From Aquabacterium sp. OR-4 (GTDB lineage: Bacteria; Pseudomonadota; Gammaproteobacteria; Burkholderiales; Burkholderiaceae_C): a DNA stretch of 64,000 nucleotides. The notes beneath the pieces are model-generated. The model made no database searches. It was not told where the DNA came from and saw only the letters and a list, made by a program, of their open reading frames with translations. Positions 16,478 through 27,125 of the stretch are shown here, piece after piece (positions within the stretch are counted from its first letter, which is position 1; every line of letters begins with the position of its first letter). Location: NCBI RefSeq assembly GCF_025290835.2, contig NZ_JAOCQD020000001.1, positions 2,294,001 through 2,358,000 of the forward strand. Reading direction: 5' to 3'. Made by a program: the position numbers and the translations under genes.

Positions 16478-17760
16478 GCCGCCACTGTAGCCGGCACTGA
16501 ACGACGCAGCGCCGCGATGCCGCGCCCGACCAGCGCCGCCGAGGCCACGCCGGCGATCAGCGCGCCGGCCGAGACAAAGAAGATCGCATGCGCCTGGCCG
16601 GCGTCCATCAAGCGGCCCAGCAGCGGCGCGGCCAGCGCAAAGCCCAGGTCGAGCCCCGAGTACACCGTGCCGTACACCCGGCCGGTGGCGCCGGGCGGTG
16701 CGGCGCGCTTGATCAGCATGTCGCGCGAGGGGCCGGCCAGGCCGGTGCCCAGGCCGGCCAGCGCGGCCACCACCAGGGCGGCCGGGCCCGGCAGCCAGCC
16801 GCTGCCCACCAGCATCAGCATCAGGCCGCAAAACCCCAGGCACAGCGCGATCACCCGCTCCAGGCGCTCGGCCCGTGCCGCGATGAAGCCGCCCAGCACC
16901 ATGCCCGCGGCGCCGGCCAGCATGTAGCCGGTGACCACCAGCGCGGTCAGCTCCAGCGGCAGGCCGTACATGGCCCGCAAGGCCGGCGAGGCAAAGCTCT
17001 GGATCGCCGACAGCGCCACCGTGGTCCAGAAGAAGAACGAGAAGCACAGCCACACCGAGGGCAGCTTCAGGAAGGCCAGCGTGTGCTCACCCGCCGGTGC
17101 GCCCGCGCTGGCCGGCCTGCCGGGGGCGGCCGGCTTGTCATGGGCCCAGGCGCCCAGGCGGTCGTCGAGCGCATCGCGGTTGAGCAGCATCACCACCAGC
17201 ACCAGCACGGCATAGGCCGCCGCGCCCAGGTAGGCCATGCGCCACGAGCCGCTGGCCACCGCGATGCCGCCCAGAAACACCGGCGCCAGCGCCCAGCCCA
17301 GGTTGCCCGAGATGCCATGCACCGAGAAGGCATGGCCCAGGCGCGCTGCCGACACACGCTTGTTCAGGATGGTGAAGTCCACCGGATGGAAGGGCGCATT
17401 GCCCAGGCCGGCCAGCGCCGCGGCCAGCATCAACCCGCCATAGCTGTGGGCCGTGGCCGCCGCCAGCGACGAGGCGATGAAGCAGCCCAGCGCCGCAAAC
17501 AGCACCGGCCGCGCGCCCACCCGGTCCACCAGAAAGCCCGACAGCGCCTGGCCCACGCCCGAGATCACGAAGAACAGGCTGACCAGAAAACCCAGCTCGG
17601 CGTAGCTGAGGTGAAAGGCCTCGATCAGCCACGGAAACATCGGCGGCAGCAGCATGTGGAAGAAGTGCGAGCTGCCATGCGCCAGGCCGATCAGGCCGAT
17701 GGTGCGGGCGTCCTGGCGCAAGGGCACGGCGGCCGGTGTGTCGATCGATGCGGGATTCAT
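16474..17760 (-). CDS. MFS transporter, fosmidomycin-resistance-like
   Basis: A 428-residue inner-membrane transporter with about 12 hydrophobic segments in two halves of six, separated by a hydrophilic Ala/Pro/Gly-rich loop around residues 205-225. The N-terminal half carries GLAHGSSHFFHMLLPPMFP and the MFS loop LVDRVGARPVLF, which resemble the Fsr/fosmidomycin-resistance branch. It overlaps the downstream TPP enzyme by 4 bp and is divergent from the AraC regulator, whose start is only 64 bp away. Context suggests it exports or imports the substrate or product of the TPP enzyme under control of that regulator. Substrate unknown. Confidence 0.88.
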   Translation of the reverse strand: MNPASIDTPAAVPLRQDARTIGLIGLAHGSSHFFHMLLPPMFPWLIEAFHLSYAELGFLVSLFFVISGVGQALSGFLVDRVGARPVLFAALGCFIASSLAAATAHSYGGLMLAAALAGLGNAPFHPVDFTILNKRVSAARLGHAFSVHGISGNLGWALAPVFLGGIAVASGSWRMAYLGAAAYAVLVLVVMLLNRDALDDRLGAWAHDKPAAPGRPASAGAPAGEHTLAFLKLPSVWLCFSFFFWTTVALSAIQSFASPALRAMYGLPLELTALVVTGYMLAGAAGMVLGGFIAARAERLERVIALCLGFCGLMLMLVGSGWLPGPAALVVAALAGLGTGLAGPSRDMLIKRAAPPGATGRVYGTVYSGLDLGFALAAPLLGRLMDAGQAHAIFFVSAGALIAGVASAALVGRGIAALRRSVPATVAA

Positions 17761-17824
17761 CGCTGGATGCTAGGCGCCCAGGCTTCGGCAGGTTTACGAT
17801 GAACTGCCAAACATTGTCGAGATC

Positions 17825-18886
17825 GTGCCAAAGCCTGCCCCCCCTCCGCGTGATCCGCCACGCGCTTCGTCGCGCATGTCGCCGCGCCCGGCCCTCACCG
17901 AGCTGCCGCCGCTGACGCCGCAGCTCTACGCGCCCACCCCGGCGCGCCCGGTGCGCGCCAAGACTCGCCGGCTCGCGCCGCAGCAGGCGGTGGTGCCGCA
18001 CCGCCACCCGTGGGCCCAGGTGGCCTTCTCGATCGAGGGCGTGACCCGGCTCACCGCGGAGCACGGCACCTACCTGGTGCCGCCCTCGCGGGCACTGTGG
18101 ATTCCGCCCGGCATCGAGCATGCCGTGACCGTGCTCGAGCCGGTGCAGATGGTCACGCTGTACCTGCACCAGCCCGCCGGCCGCTGCGGCCCCACCGCCT
18201 GGCGCCACCCGGCCCGCGCGCCGGCCGGTGGCGCTGGCGCGGCCGAAAGCGGCGACGGCCACGACGATGGACACCTCGATGGCCACCACGATGGCGACGC
18301 CGCCTGGCGCCACTGCCGCGTGCTCGAGGTCAGCGATCTGCTGCGCGCCTTGACCCTGCAGCTCGACACCCAGCCCGACGATGCGCCGTGCGCCACGCCA
18401 GACCGTGACCGCCAGGCCCTGATCGCCGCGCTGATCGCCGACGAGCTGGCGCGCGCCCGGCCCGTGCGCCTGGGCATTGCGCTGCCGCGCGACAAGCGCC
18501 TGCGGGCGCTGTGCCAGGCCGTGATCGACGAGCCGGCACGCCATGCCACGCTGGCCCAATGGGCGCAGGGCGTGGGCGCCAGCCCGCGCACGCTGGCGCG
18601 GCTGTTTCGCGACGAGCTGGCCACCAGCTTCGGCCGCTGGCGCGAACAGGTGCTGCTGGCCCAGGCCCTGGCGCTGGCCACACGCGGCCAGCCGGTGGCC
18701 TGGATCGCCGCCGAGCTGGGCTATGCCAGCGCCAGCGCCTTCACGGCCATGGTGCGCCGCACGGTGGGCCAGCCGCCCAGCCGATTTTTCGCCAGCTCGC
18801 AGGCCGCGGCAGCCGGGGCGGTGGCCGGTGCCGGTGCCGGCGCGGATGCCGGTGCCGGCATGGGCATGGGCGTGCAAAGCTTGTAA
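17825..18886 (+). CDS. AraC-family regulator with cupin-type sensor and His/Asp-rich linker
   Basis: A 353-residue DNA-binding regulator. The N-terminus is a cupin-like sensor (VVPHRHPWAQVAFSIEG, then YLVPPSRALWIPPGIEH), typical of the AraC branch whose metal-site His residues contact small ligands. The C-terminus (about 240-335) is the double helix-turn-helix (LAQWAQGVGASPRTLARLFRDELATSFGRWREQ, then PVAWIAAELGYASASAFTAMVRRTVGQPPSRFF). Between them residues 143-158 are almost all His, Asp and Gly, unusual for the family. The tail is a low-complexity Ala/Gly run. The start could be this GTG or the ATG at 17877. It is divergent from the MFS/TPP pair and probably controls it. Confidence 0.88.
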   Translation: MPKPAPPPRDPPRASSRMSPRPALTELPPLTPQLYAPTPARPVRAKTRRLAPQQAVVPHRHPWAQVAFSIEGVTRLTAEHGTYLVPPSRALWIPPGIEHAVTVLEPVQMVTLYLHQPAGRCGPTAWRHPARAPAGGAGAAESGDGHDDGHLDGHHDGDAAWRHCRVLEVSDLLRALTLQLDTQPDDAPCATPDRDRQALIAALIADELARARPVRLGIALPRDKRLRALCQAVIDEPARHATLAQWAQGVGASPRTLARLFRDELATSFGRWREQVLLAQALALATRGQPVAWIAAELGYASASAFTAMVRRTVGQPPSRFFASSQAAAAGAVAGAGAGADAGAGMGMGVQSL

Positions 18887-19008
18887 GCAGCGGTAGGCGC
18901 GGCCGGGCAGCGGCCCTGGGCGCGGGCAACCCCGGCGCTACATCGCGAAACGTGCGCGCCAAACGCGCTGCCTAAAGTGGGCCGCACAACAGCCCATGGG
19001 AGCACGCG

Positions 19009-20262
19009 ATGATCGACAGCCTGTTTGGTGACCTGGCCCCCCGAAGACTGCCCGAGCCGGGCCCTGCACGCGGCCCGGCCGGCCTGCCGCGGCACAACGG
19101 CCTGGACAGCGCCACGGCGGTGCTGGCCGACACCAGTGCCGCGGTGGTGGATGTGGTGGTCGACACCTCGCCCGCCGAAGCCATGCGCAGCCACTTTGCC
19201 GCGCTGCGCGAGCGCCATGGCGAGGCCACGCGGCCGATGATCACGCTGCTCGACCCCTCGCGCCTGTGGGCGCCGCAGGTGCTGCATGCGCTGTCAGATG
19301 CCGCCGCGCGCCCGCTCGAGCGCCTGAACCTGCGCGAGCGCGCCACCTTGCGCACGCTGGCGCTGATCGAGCGCATCACCGTGCCGCGCCTGGGGGCGCA
19401 GCCCTTGAAGGTGGTGCATCCCGACATCCGCGTGCCAGGCGCCGCGGCCGAGGAGATTGCCCACGCCCTGGCCGAGGGCAGCGCGCTCACCGCGGTGATC
19501 GTGGGCACGTTGCAGCCGCATGCCCTGCTGGCCCACCTGCGCGCGCTGCTGGCCGCCACGCGGGCGCCCGGCTGGTGCTGCCCGTGGCTGGTGTTCGTGC
19601 TGCCGCCGTCGGCCGCGGCGCTGGGCCAGCGCATCGAGGCCCAGGCCTGGCCGGCCCATGTGCGGGTGCTGGCCGTGACCGAGGCCGAAGGCAACCCGGC
19701 CGGCGTGTGGAACAGCGTGCTCGGTGCCTGGGAGGCCACGCGCGCCTACACACCCGAGCCCGGCAACGCGCCGGCGGCCACCGGCGCACAGGCGCCCTGC
19801 CACGCGCTGGACGATGCCGCCGCCCACCCCGCTGCCGACGCCTGGCACGGCGGTGCCGGCACCGCGCCGCGCCGGCCGGCGCTGTCGCCCGCCGCGCTGG
19901 CCGCGCTGCTGGCCCCGCTGGCCCGCACCGACGGCATGCGCGCCTGCGCCATCGTCGACCTGCGCGACGGCGACCTGCTGGCCACCGAGCAGGCCGAGGG
20001 CCACGAGTCTGCCGCCGCCACGCTGCCCGACCTGGCGGCCGTGACCCAGGGCCTGTGCGCCGCACGCCGCGGCCACGCCGCACTGGCCGGCGACATGCCG
20101 CCCAGCGATGAGGTGCTGATCACCGCCGGCCCCTGGCAAAGCCTGCTGCGCAGCCTGCCCGGCCAGCAGGGGCTGGGCTTCGTGGCGGTGCTTGACCGCG
20201 CGCACGCCAATCTGGCGCTGCTGCGCTTTCGGCTGCTCGACGCCGCCTCGCGCCTGGGCTGA
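19009..20262 (+). CDS. Hypothetical protein, C-terminus possibly roadblock/LC7-like
   Basis: A 417-residue cytoplasmic protein of unknown function with no signal peptide or membrane segment. The start ATG has GGGAG 9 nt upstream. Residues 1-250 are not recognised. Residues about 250-300 are a low-complexity Ala/Pro/His linker. The last ~110 residues (MRACAIVDLRDGDLLATEQ ... ITAGPWQSLLRSL ... FVAVLDRAHANLALLRFRL) have the strand-helix-strand pattern and hydrophobic spacing of roadblock/LC7 domains, which regulate small GTPases in bacteria. That assignment is inference. A ComFB-like gene follows 109 bp downstream on the same strand. Confidence 0.7.
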   Translation: MIDSLFGDLAPRRLPEPGPARGPAGLPRHNGLDSATAVLADTSAAVVDVVVDTSPAEAMRSHFAALRERHGEATRPMITLLDPSRLWAPQVLHALSDAAARPLERLNLRERATLRTLALIERITVPRLGAQPLKVVHPDIRVPGAAAEEIAHALAEGSALTAVIVGTLQPHALLAHLRALLAATRAPGWCCPWLVFVLPPSAAALGQRIEAQAWPAHVRVLAVTEAEGNPAGVWNSVLGAWEATRAYTPEPGNAPAATGAQAPCHALDDAAAHPAADAWHGGAGTAPRRPALSPAALAALLAPLARTDGMRACAIVDLRDGDLLATEQAEGHESAAATLPDLAAVTQGLCAARRGHAALAGDMPPSDEVLITAGPWQSLLRSLPGQQGLGFVAVLDRAHANLALLRFRLLDAASRLG

Positions 20263-20371
20263 CAAACCCGCTGGCGGCGTCGTCGTCAGCCGGTCATCGC
20301 ACTGGCCTCAAGATGGGCTTGGTGGCGCCGATACTGTGTCGACTCCCCAGAAGCGCGAGAGGACAGCTCCC

Positions 20372-20656
20372 ATGGATTTCAGCTCGGTGCACAACGTGCA
20401 CGAAGAGGCCGTCTACGAAGCCGTGACGGCCATGGCACCCCAGTACCCGGCGCTGGCCGACAACGCCGACCTGCTGGCCGACGTGGCCTGCGTGGCGCTC
20501 AACCGCATGCAGCCGCGCTACATCCGCCACGCCGCCGACCTGGCCTTCTTCACCACCGCCAAGGAGCGCGAGGCCACCGCGCGCGACATCCACGAATCGG
20601 TGGACTTCGCGTTCGGCTATGTGCAGGCGCGCCACGCGATGGCGGCGCGCCGGTAG
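20372..20656 (+). CDS. ComFB-like small protein
   Basis: A 94-residue protein beginning VHNVHEEAVYEAV and containing DVACVALNRMQPRYIRHAAD, the hallmark of the late-competence ComFB family (Asp, ALNxxxPRY). ComFB proteins are small dimers of poorly known role; some bind cyclic dinucleotides. GAGAGGA lies 7 nt before the ATG. Unlike some ComFB proteins it shows no Cys zinc knuckle. It follows the roadblock-like gene on the same strand and converges on clpB. Confidence 0.8.
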   Translation: MDFSSVHNVHEEAVYEAVTAMAPQYPALADNADLLADVACVALNRMQPRYIRHAADLAFFTTAKEREATARDIHESVDFAFGYVQARHAMAARR

Positions 20657-20726
20657 CCCGCCGCCGACGCGCCCGCGCCGCCGCCCCCTGACGGAAGGCG
20701 CGCTCGGCAAGCCGGCACGGCCCCGG

Positions 20727-23318
<2,592 letters not shown>

Positions 23319-23410
23319 GGTGGATGTCCTCCGATTGGCAAGGACATTGGGCTGTCCAGGGGCATTTCAAGCCCGATCGACGGGCCCGGCCGGGCCGGGC
23401 TTGCGCGGCG

Positions 23411-24742
23411 TCAAGCTTCGCAATCCGGCCACAGCCGCTGGCACAGTTCGTCCAGCTCCGGGTCGGCCGCCAGTGCCGTGGCGCAGACCTGGCATGCCGA
23501 CGCGATCGCCGGCGACTGCAGTACCTCGCCCAACGCCCGCTGCAGCCGACCCACGCGCAAGCGGCGCGAGGACAGGGTCTGCCCCGCCCCCAGGGCCAGC
23601 ACCCGCCGGGCGTTGTCGAACTGGTCAAAGGCCCAGGGCAGCACCAGCTGCGGCAGCGCTGCGCGCAGGGCCTCGGCCGTGGTGCCGATGCCGCCGTGGT
23701 GCACCAGCGCCGCCGCGTGCGGCAAGAGCAGTCGCAGCGGCACATAGGGCTGCCACAGCAGGTCGGGCGCCGCGGGCAGCGGCAGCTGCGCGCGCTGGGC
23801 CGCCAGCACCAGCGTGCGGCGGCCCAGCGCCCGCGCTGCGGCCACCACCTGGGCCAGCACCGGCCCGCCATGGCGCTGAAAGGTGCCGAGTGTGACCACC
23901 ACGGGCGGCTCGCCCGCCGCCAGGAAGGCCTGCACCGTCGTGCTGAGCCCGGCCTCGGCCGCGGGCTCGAACAAGGGAAAGCTGCCGCGCAGCAGCCCCG
24001 GGGGCCAGTCGGGCGGCGTGCCGGCAAACCAGGCCGGAAACAGCGTGATCGACTGGTCGGCCAGGGCATTCAGGTGCGGCATGAAATGCGCCACCGGCTG
24101 CAAGCCCGCGGCCACCCGGGCGGCATTCAGCTCGGCCAGGCAGGCCGGGTCGATGAAGCGGCGATCAATGCGCCGCCACAGCGCCTGCCGCCAGGCCATC
24201 GGCACCCAGCGCGGCACGCGCAGCGGCCCCAGCATCATCGGGTCGTGGCAGCTGCGCAGGTTCTGCGGCGCCAGCCAGGCGGCCACCACGCGCAGGCCCG
24301 GCCGGCGGGCACGGGCCAGGTCGGCGGCAGGCAACAGCAAGGGGTGCACCAGCAGTGTGGCCGGCCGATCGGTGGGCAGGGCCAGTGCCGCCTCGGGCAG
24401 GGCCTGCAGGCTGTTGCGCAGACCGCGCCAGAACACCGCCATGGCCGTGCGGGGGTTCCACAGCGCGGGGTCGTCGGCCACGGCCTCGAAGCTGGCCGCA
24501 CTGCCCAGGGCCTGCCAATCCAGACCGCAGGCCCGCACGCGGTCGGCGTGCACCGGCGAGGCCAGCAGCCGCACACGCTGGCCCTGGCGTTGCAGCGCCT
24601 GGCCCAGGGCCAGAAAGGGGTGCAGGTCGCCGACCGAGCCAACCGTGGCCAGCAGCACCGTGCCCGCCGCGGCGCGGCGGGCTGCGACGGAAGTGCCGGT
24701 TGCGGCGCCGGTGGCCGATGAGATGGGGTTTGAAGGGGTCAT
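23411..24742 (-). CDS. GT1-family glycosyltransferase (UGT/RhlB-like)
   Basis: A 443-residue GT-B fold glycosyltransferase. The N-terminal domain begins VLLATVGSVGDLHPFLALGQALQ, the acceptor-side signature of rhamnosyl- and macrolide-glycosyltransferases. The C-terminal donor-binding domain has WQPYVPLRLLLPHAAALVHHGGIGTTAEAL then PWAFDQFDNA, the UDP/TDP-sugar binding motif. The acceptor is unknown. The ATG lies 36 bp after the MerR stop, and a MerR-type operator/promoter sits in that gap, so it is likely controlled by the adjacent regulator. In that setting, glycosylation and inactivation of a toxic small molecule is a reasonable guess, as with macrolide glycosyltransferases; a lipid or pigment acceptor is equally possible. 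Confidence 0.87.
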   Translation of the reverse strand: MTPSNPISSATGAATGTSVAARRAAAGTVLLATVGSVGDLHPFLALGQALQRQGQRVRLLASPVHADRVRACGLDWQALGSAASFEAVADDPALWNPRTAMAVFWRGLRNSLQALPEAALALPTDRPATLLVHPLLLPAADLARARRPGLRVVAAWLAPQNLRSCHDPMMLGPLRVPRWVPMAWRQALWRRIDRRFIDPACLAELNAARVAAGLQPVAHFMPHLNALADQSITLFPAWFAGTPPDWPPGLLRGSFPLFEPAAEAGLSTTVQAFLAAGEPPVVVTLGTFQRHGGPVLAQVVAAARALGRRTLVLAAQRAQLPLPAAPDLLWQPYVPLRLLLPHAAALVHHGGIGTTAEALRAALPQLVLPWAFDQFDNARRVLALGAGQTLSSRRLRVGRLQRALGEVLQSPAIASACQVCATALAADPELDELCQRLWPDCEA

Positions 24743-24750
24743 GGCCCGGC

Positions 24751-24781
24751 ACTGTCAGCCCTGACGCTGCGTGAGGGTCAA
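24751..24781 (-). promoter_or_regulatory. MerR-type operator/promoter before the glycosyltransferase
   Basis: On the minus strand, TTGACC (24781-24776) and GACAGT (24756-24751) are 19 bp apart. The long spacer, typical of MerR-activated promoters, contains the imperfect dyad CCCTCACGC-a-GCGTCAGGG-like. Transcription would begin almost at the ATG (24742). Confidence 0.55.
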
Positions 24782-25830
24782 GCCAGGTCGGCCGGGGCCA
24801 CTCCGGCGGCCGCGGCGGCCGCGGCCACCCCTGCAACTCCGGCCATGGCGGCCCGCAGGTAATCGCCTGTCGGAGCCGGCAGCACGGCACCCGCCCGCAG
24901 CAGCGGCTCGGCGGCCATGGCGGCAAACATCTTCTGCACCAAGGGTGGGTGGTGGCCCACGGCGTGCGCGATCAAGGCCTGCAGACGCCCCGCCAGCGCC
25001 TGTGCCGCCGGATGCGACGCAGGCACCCGGGCGGCCATCAGGCCCTCGGCGTCGGCGGCCAGCGCGGCCCACTGGGATGTGTCCAGCCGCTGGAAGCGGC
25101 TCATCTCGGCCAGGCTGAAGTGCCGCAGCCAGGCGGCCTGGCGCAAGGCAGTGGCCTGCTCGATGTAGCGCACCATGGCCAGTTCCGGGGCGCCGTCACG
25201 GCGGGCCAGGGGCTCCTGCAGGTACATGCGCCCCCAGCGCTCGATCAGGTCGAAATCGCCGCCAAGCCAGTGATGGATCAGGCCCATCCATTGCTGGGCC
25301 AGCGGTTGCACCCGCAGGTCGGTGGCGGCAACCCCCTGGTCCATCAAGGCGCGCACCCGCTGCATCAGTGGCGCCCATTCGGCCCGCACCGATTGCCAGT
25401 TGCCCACGATGGTGCGGATCTCGCCCGGCGTGAAGTAGCGGGCGCAGGCGGCCATCAAGCCCAGCGATGCCAGCCACTCGGCCATCTCGGGCTGGTCGCC
25501 GCCCGACAAGCGGCCCATCAGCAGCGCCAGGCGCTCGCGCAGTGCGCTGGCCTGGGCGATCTCGTGGTCCAGCGCGCGGATCTGGCGCGCCACGATGGCG
25601 GGCAGGCCTTCGCCGTCGCTGGCCAGCATGCTGCCGATCTCCTTGAGCGGCAGGCCCATGTGACGCAGCGCCTGGATGGCGTGCAGCCGCGCCACGTCGG
25701 CCGTGGTGTAGAGCCGATAGCCGGCATCGGTGCGGGCCGAGGGCTTGAGCAGGCCGATCTGGTCGTAGTGGTGCAGCGCGCGCACCGTGAGGCCACTGCG
25801 CTGCGCCAGTTCACCCACCTTGAGCCTCAT
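24778..25830 (-). CDS. MerR-family regulator with TipA-like ligand domain
   Basis: A 350-residue transcription regulator. Residues 1-70 are the winged-helix MerR domain (VGELAQRSGLTVRALHHYDQIGLLKPS ... GYRLYTTADVARLHAIQALRHMGLPLKEI), followed by a dimerisation helix (about 75-115). The rest is a long helical domain with repeated TipAS-like features (WxxLxxxVRALMDQG, QPLAQQWMGLIHHWLGGD, MYLQEP), which in TipA binds drugs. There are no metal-binding Cys, so it is not a mercury sensor. The start at 25830 was chosen because the domain begins there; extending further adds a non-conserved Ala-rich leader. Its own promoter and that of the next gene share a dyad, suggesting autoregulation plus control of the glycosyltransferase. 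Confidence 0.9.
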   Translation of the reverse strand: MRLKVGELAQRSGLTVRALHHYDQIGLLKPSARTDAGYRLYTTADVARLHAIQALRHMGLPLKEIGSMLASDGEGLPAIVARQIRALDHEIAQASALRERLALLMGRLSGGDQPEMAEWLASLGLMAACARYFTPGEIRTIVGNWQSVRAEWAPLMQRVRALMDQGVAATDLRVQPLAQQWMGLIHHWLGGDFDLIERWGRMYLQEPLARRDGAPELAMVRYIEQATALRQAAWLRHFSLAEMSRFQRLDTSQWAALAADAEGLMAARVPASHPAAQALAGRLQALIAHAVGHHPPLVQKMFAAMAAEPLLRAGAVLPAPTGDYLRAAMAGVAGVAAAAAAAGVAPADLA

Positions 25831-25883
25831 TGACCACCCTTTCGCTGCGTCTGCGCCGGCCGCCCACGCCGCCTGGCGTGCGC

Positions 25884-25914
25884 ATCTTCCAGCCTCACGT
25901 GGCGTGAGGGTCGA
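25884..25914 (-). promoter_or_regulatory. MerR-type operator/promoter before the MerR gene
   Basis: On the minus strand TCGACC (25914-25909) and GAAGAT (25889-25884) are 19 bp apart around the perfect dyad CCTCACG-n3-CGTGAGG (plus-strand 25893-25909). It has the same layout and nearly the same dyad as the site at 24751-24781. Confidence 0.55.
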
Positions 25915-25979
25915 GGCCGATGTCCGAGTGTGCTGCACCGCGTTCATGGGGCGGCGGGGGCACACCGGGCGCAGCTTCC

Positions 25980-25985
25980 TACAAT
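25980..25985 (+). promoter_or_regulatory. -10 box for leaderless start at 25992
   Basis: TACAAT ends 6 nt before a GTG start codon, so the predicted transcript begins at the start codon itself. Confidence 0.5.
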
Positions 25986-25991
25986 GGCCCG

Positions 25992-26537
25992 GTGGACATC
26001 CATCAAATGCAGGTTCGGTACGACCCGAACGCCGATCGCATCATCTGGCAGGTGCGTACCCGTGGCGGCGAGTTGTTCTCGGTGTGGCTCACCCGGCGCA
26101 TGGTGATCCGGCTGTGGCCGCCGTTCTCGCAGCTGGTCACCACCGCCAGCATCGCCACCCAGGTGGCGCCCACCACCACGGTGCTGCCCGAGGCGCGCGA
26201 GATGCTGGCCCAGGCGGCGCGCGAGCGGCCGCTGCCCTCGGCCGATTTCAAGACCCCGTTCAACCCCGAGCCGGCCGCCGAGCCGCTGGGCGCCGAGCCG
26301 CTGCTGCCCAACACGGTGGATCTGGGCCATGGCGACGGCGGCAAGGGCCTGGCCATCCGCGTGCGCGAGGCCAATGGCCGCAGCCTCGAGCTGCGCCTGA
26401 ACGACGACCTGGCCACCGCGCTGATGCGCCTGATCGACAAGGCGCTGCTGGCCTCGGAATGGGGGCTGGTGACCGCGCCGGCCGAAGCTGCCGCTGCCGT
26501 GCCGCCGGCCCGGCCCACACCCAGCAGCCTGAACTGA
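25992..26537 (+). CDS. Conserved-looking hypothetical protein
   Basis: A 181-residue cytoplasmic protein of unknown function. The first ~55 residues (MQVRYDPNADRIIWQVRTRGGELFSVWLTRRM, in pieces) look like a compact beta-rich unit, followed by a helical segment with PEAREMLAQAARERPLPSADFKTPF and a second beta unit GLAIRVREANGRSLELRLNDDLATALMRLIDKAL. The start was set at the GTG because a -10 box lies 6 nt upstream and no ribosome-binding site is seen; an ATG at 26007 is the alternative. It converges on the flavin reductase with a gap of 11 bp. I do not recognise the family with certainty. Confidence 0.7.
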   Translation: MDIHQMQVRYDPNADRIIWQVRTRGGELFSVWLTRRMVIRLWPPFSQLVTTASIATQVAPTTTVLPEAREMLAQAARERPLPSADFKTPFNPEPAAEPLGAEPLLPNTVDLGHGDGGKGLAIRVREANGRSLELRLNDDLATALMRLIDKALLASEWGLVTAPAEAAAAVPPARPTPSSLN

Positions 26538-26548
26538 GCGCCGGCGCG

Positions 26549-27049
26549 CTACAGCGTGCCGCTCAGGCCGTGGTAATGCCCGGCGTGGTAGACCAGCGGA
26601 TCGACATCGGTGCGCGAATCCAGGCGCAGCACCCGGCCGATGAACAGGCGGTGGTCGCCGCCATCGTGCACCGTCTCGGCGCCGCACTCGAACACCGCGG
26701 CCGCGCCGCCCAGCAGCGGCACATCGCCCAGGCCGTCGGCCCAGTCGCCCTCGGCAAACTTGTCGGGCTCGGCCGAGGCAAAGCGGCGCGACAGCGGCAG
26801 CTGCGCCTCGGTGAGCACGTTCACCGCCCAGTGCGTGGCGGCCTCGAAGGCGGCCAAGGCGGCGCTGGCGCGGCGCAGGCTCCACAGCACCAGCGGCGGC
26901 TGCAGCGACAGCGCGGCAAACGAGTTGACGGTCAGGCCCAGCGGCCGGCCGGCGGCGTCGCGGCAGGTGACGATGACCACGCCGGTGGCAAAACGCCCCA
27001 GCGCCTGACGCAGCGCTGCCGACGAGGGCTCGACGATGGCGATGCTCAT
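26549..27049 (-). CDS. Flavin reductase-like (FMN-binding split barrel) protein
   Basis: A 166-residue member of the HpaC/flavin reductase family. It has LRQALGRFATGVVIVTCRD at the N-terminus, LTVNSFAALSLQPPLVLWSLRR (FMN phosphate/isoalloxazine contact region), FAVNVL-type HWAVNVLTE, and the C-terminal HRLFIGRVLRLDS ... PLVYHAGHYHGL, all in the order expected for this family. Such enzymes use NAD(P)H to reduce free flavin for a two-component monooxygenase. No monooxygenase gene is adjacent. It lies 76 bp downstream of moaE on the same strand. Confidence 0.9.
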   Translation of the reverse strand: MSIAIVEPSSAALRQALGRFATGVVIVTCRDAAGRPLGLTVNSFAALSLQPPLVLWSLRRASAALAAFEAATHWAVNVLTEAQLPLSRRFASAEPDKFAEGDWADGLGDVPLLGGAAAVFECGAETVHDGGDHRLFIGRVLRLDSRTDVDPLVYHAGHYHGLSGTL

Positions 27050-27125
27050 GCCCGGCCCCCGCCTGCCGCGCAGGGCAGGCCATGCCGCGCGGCGGTGGCG
27101 GGCCGGCGTGGAAGCGACCGGGGGC

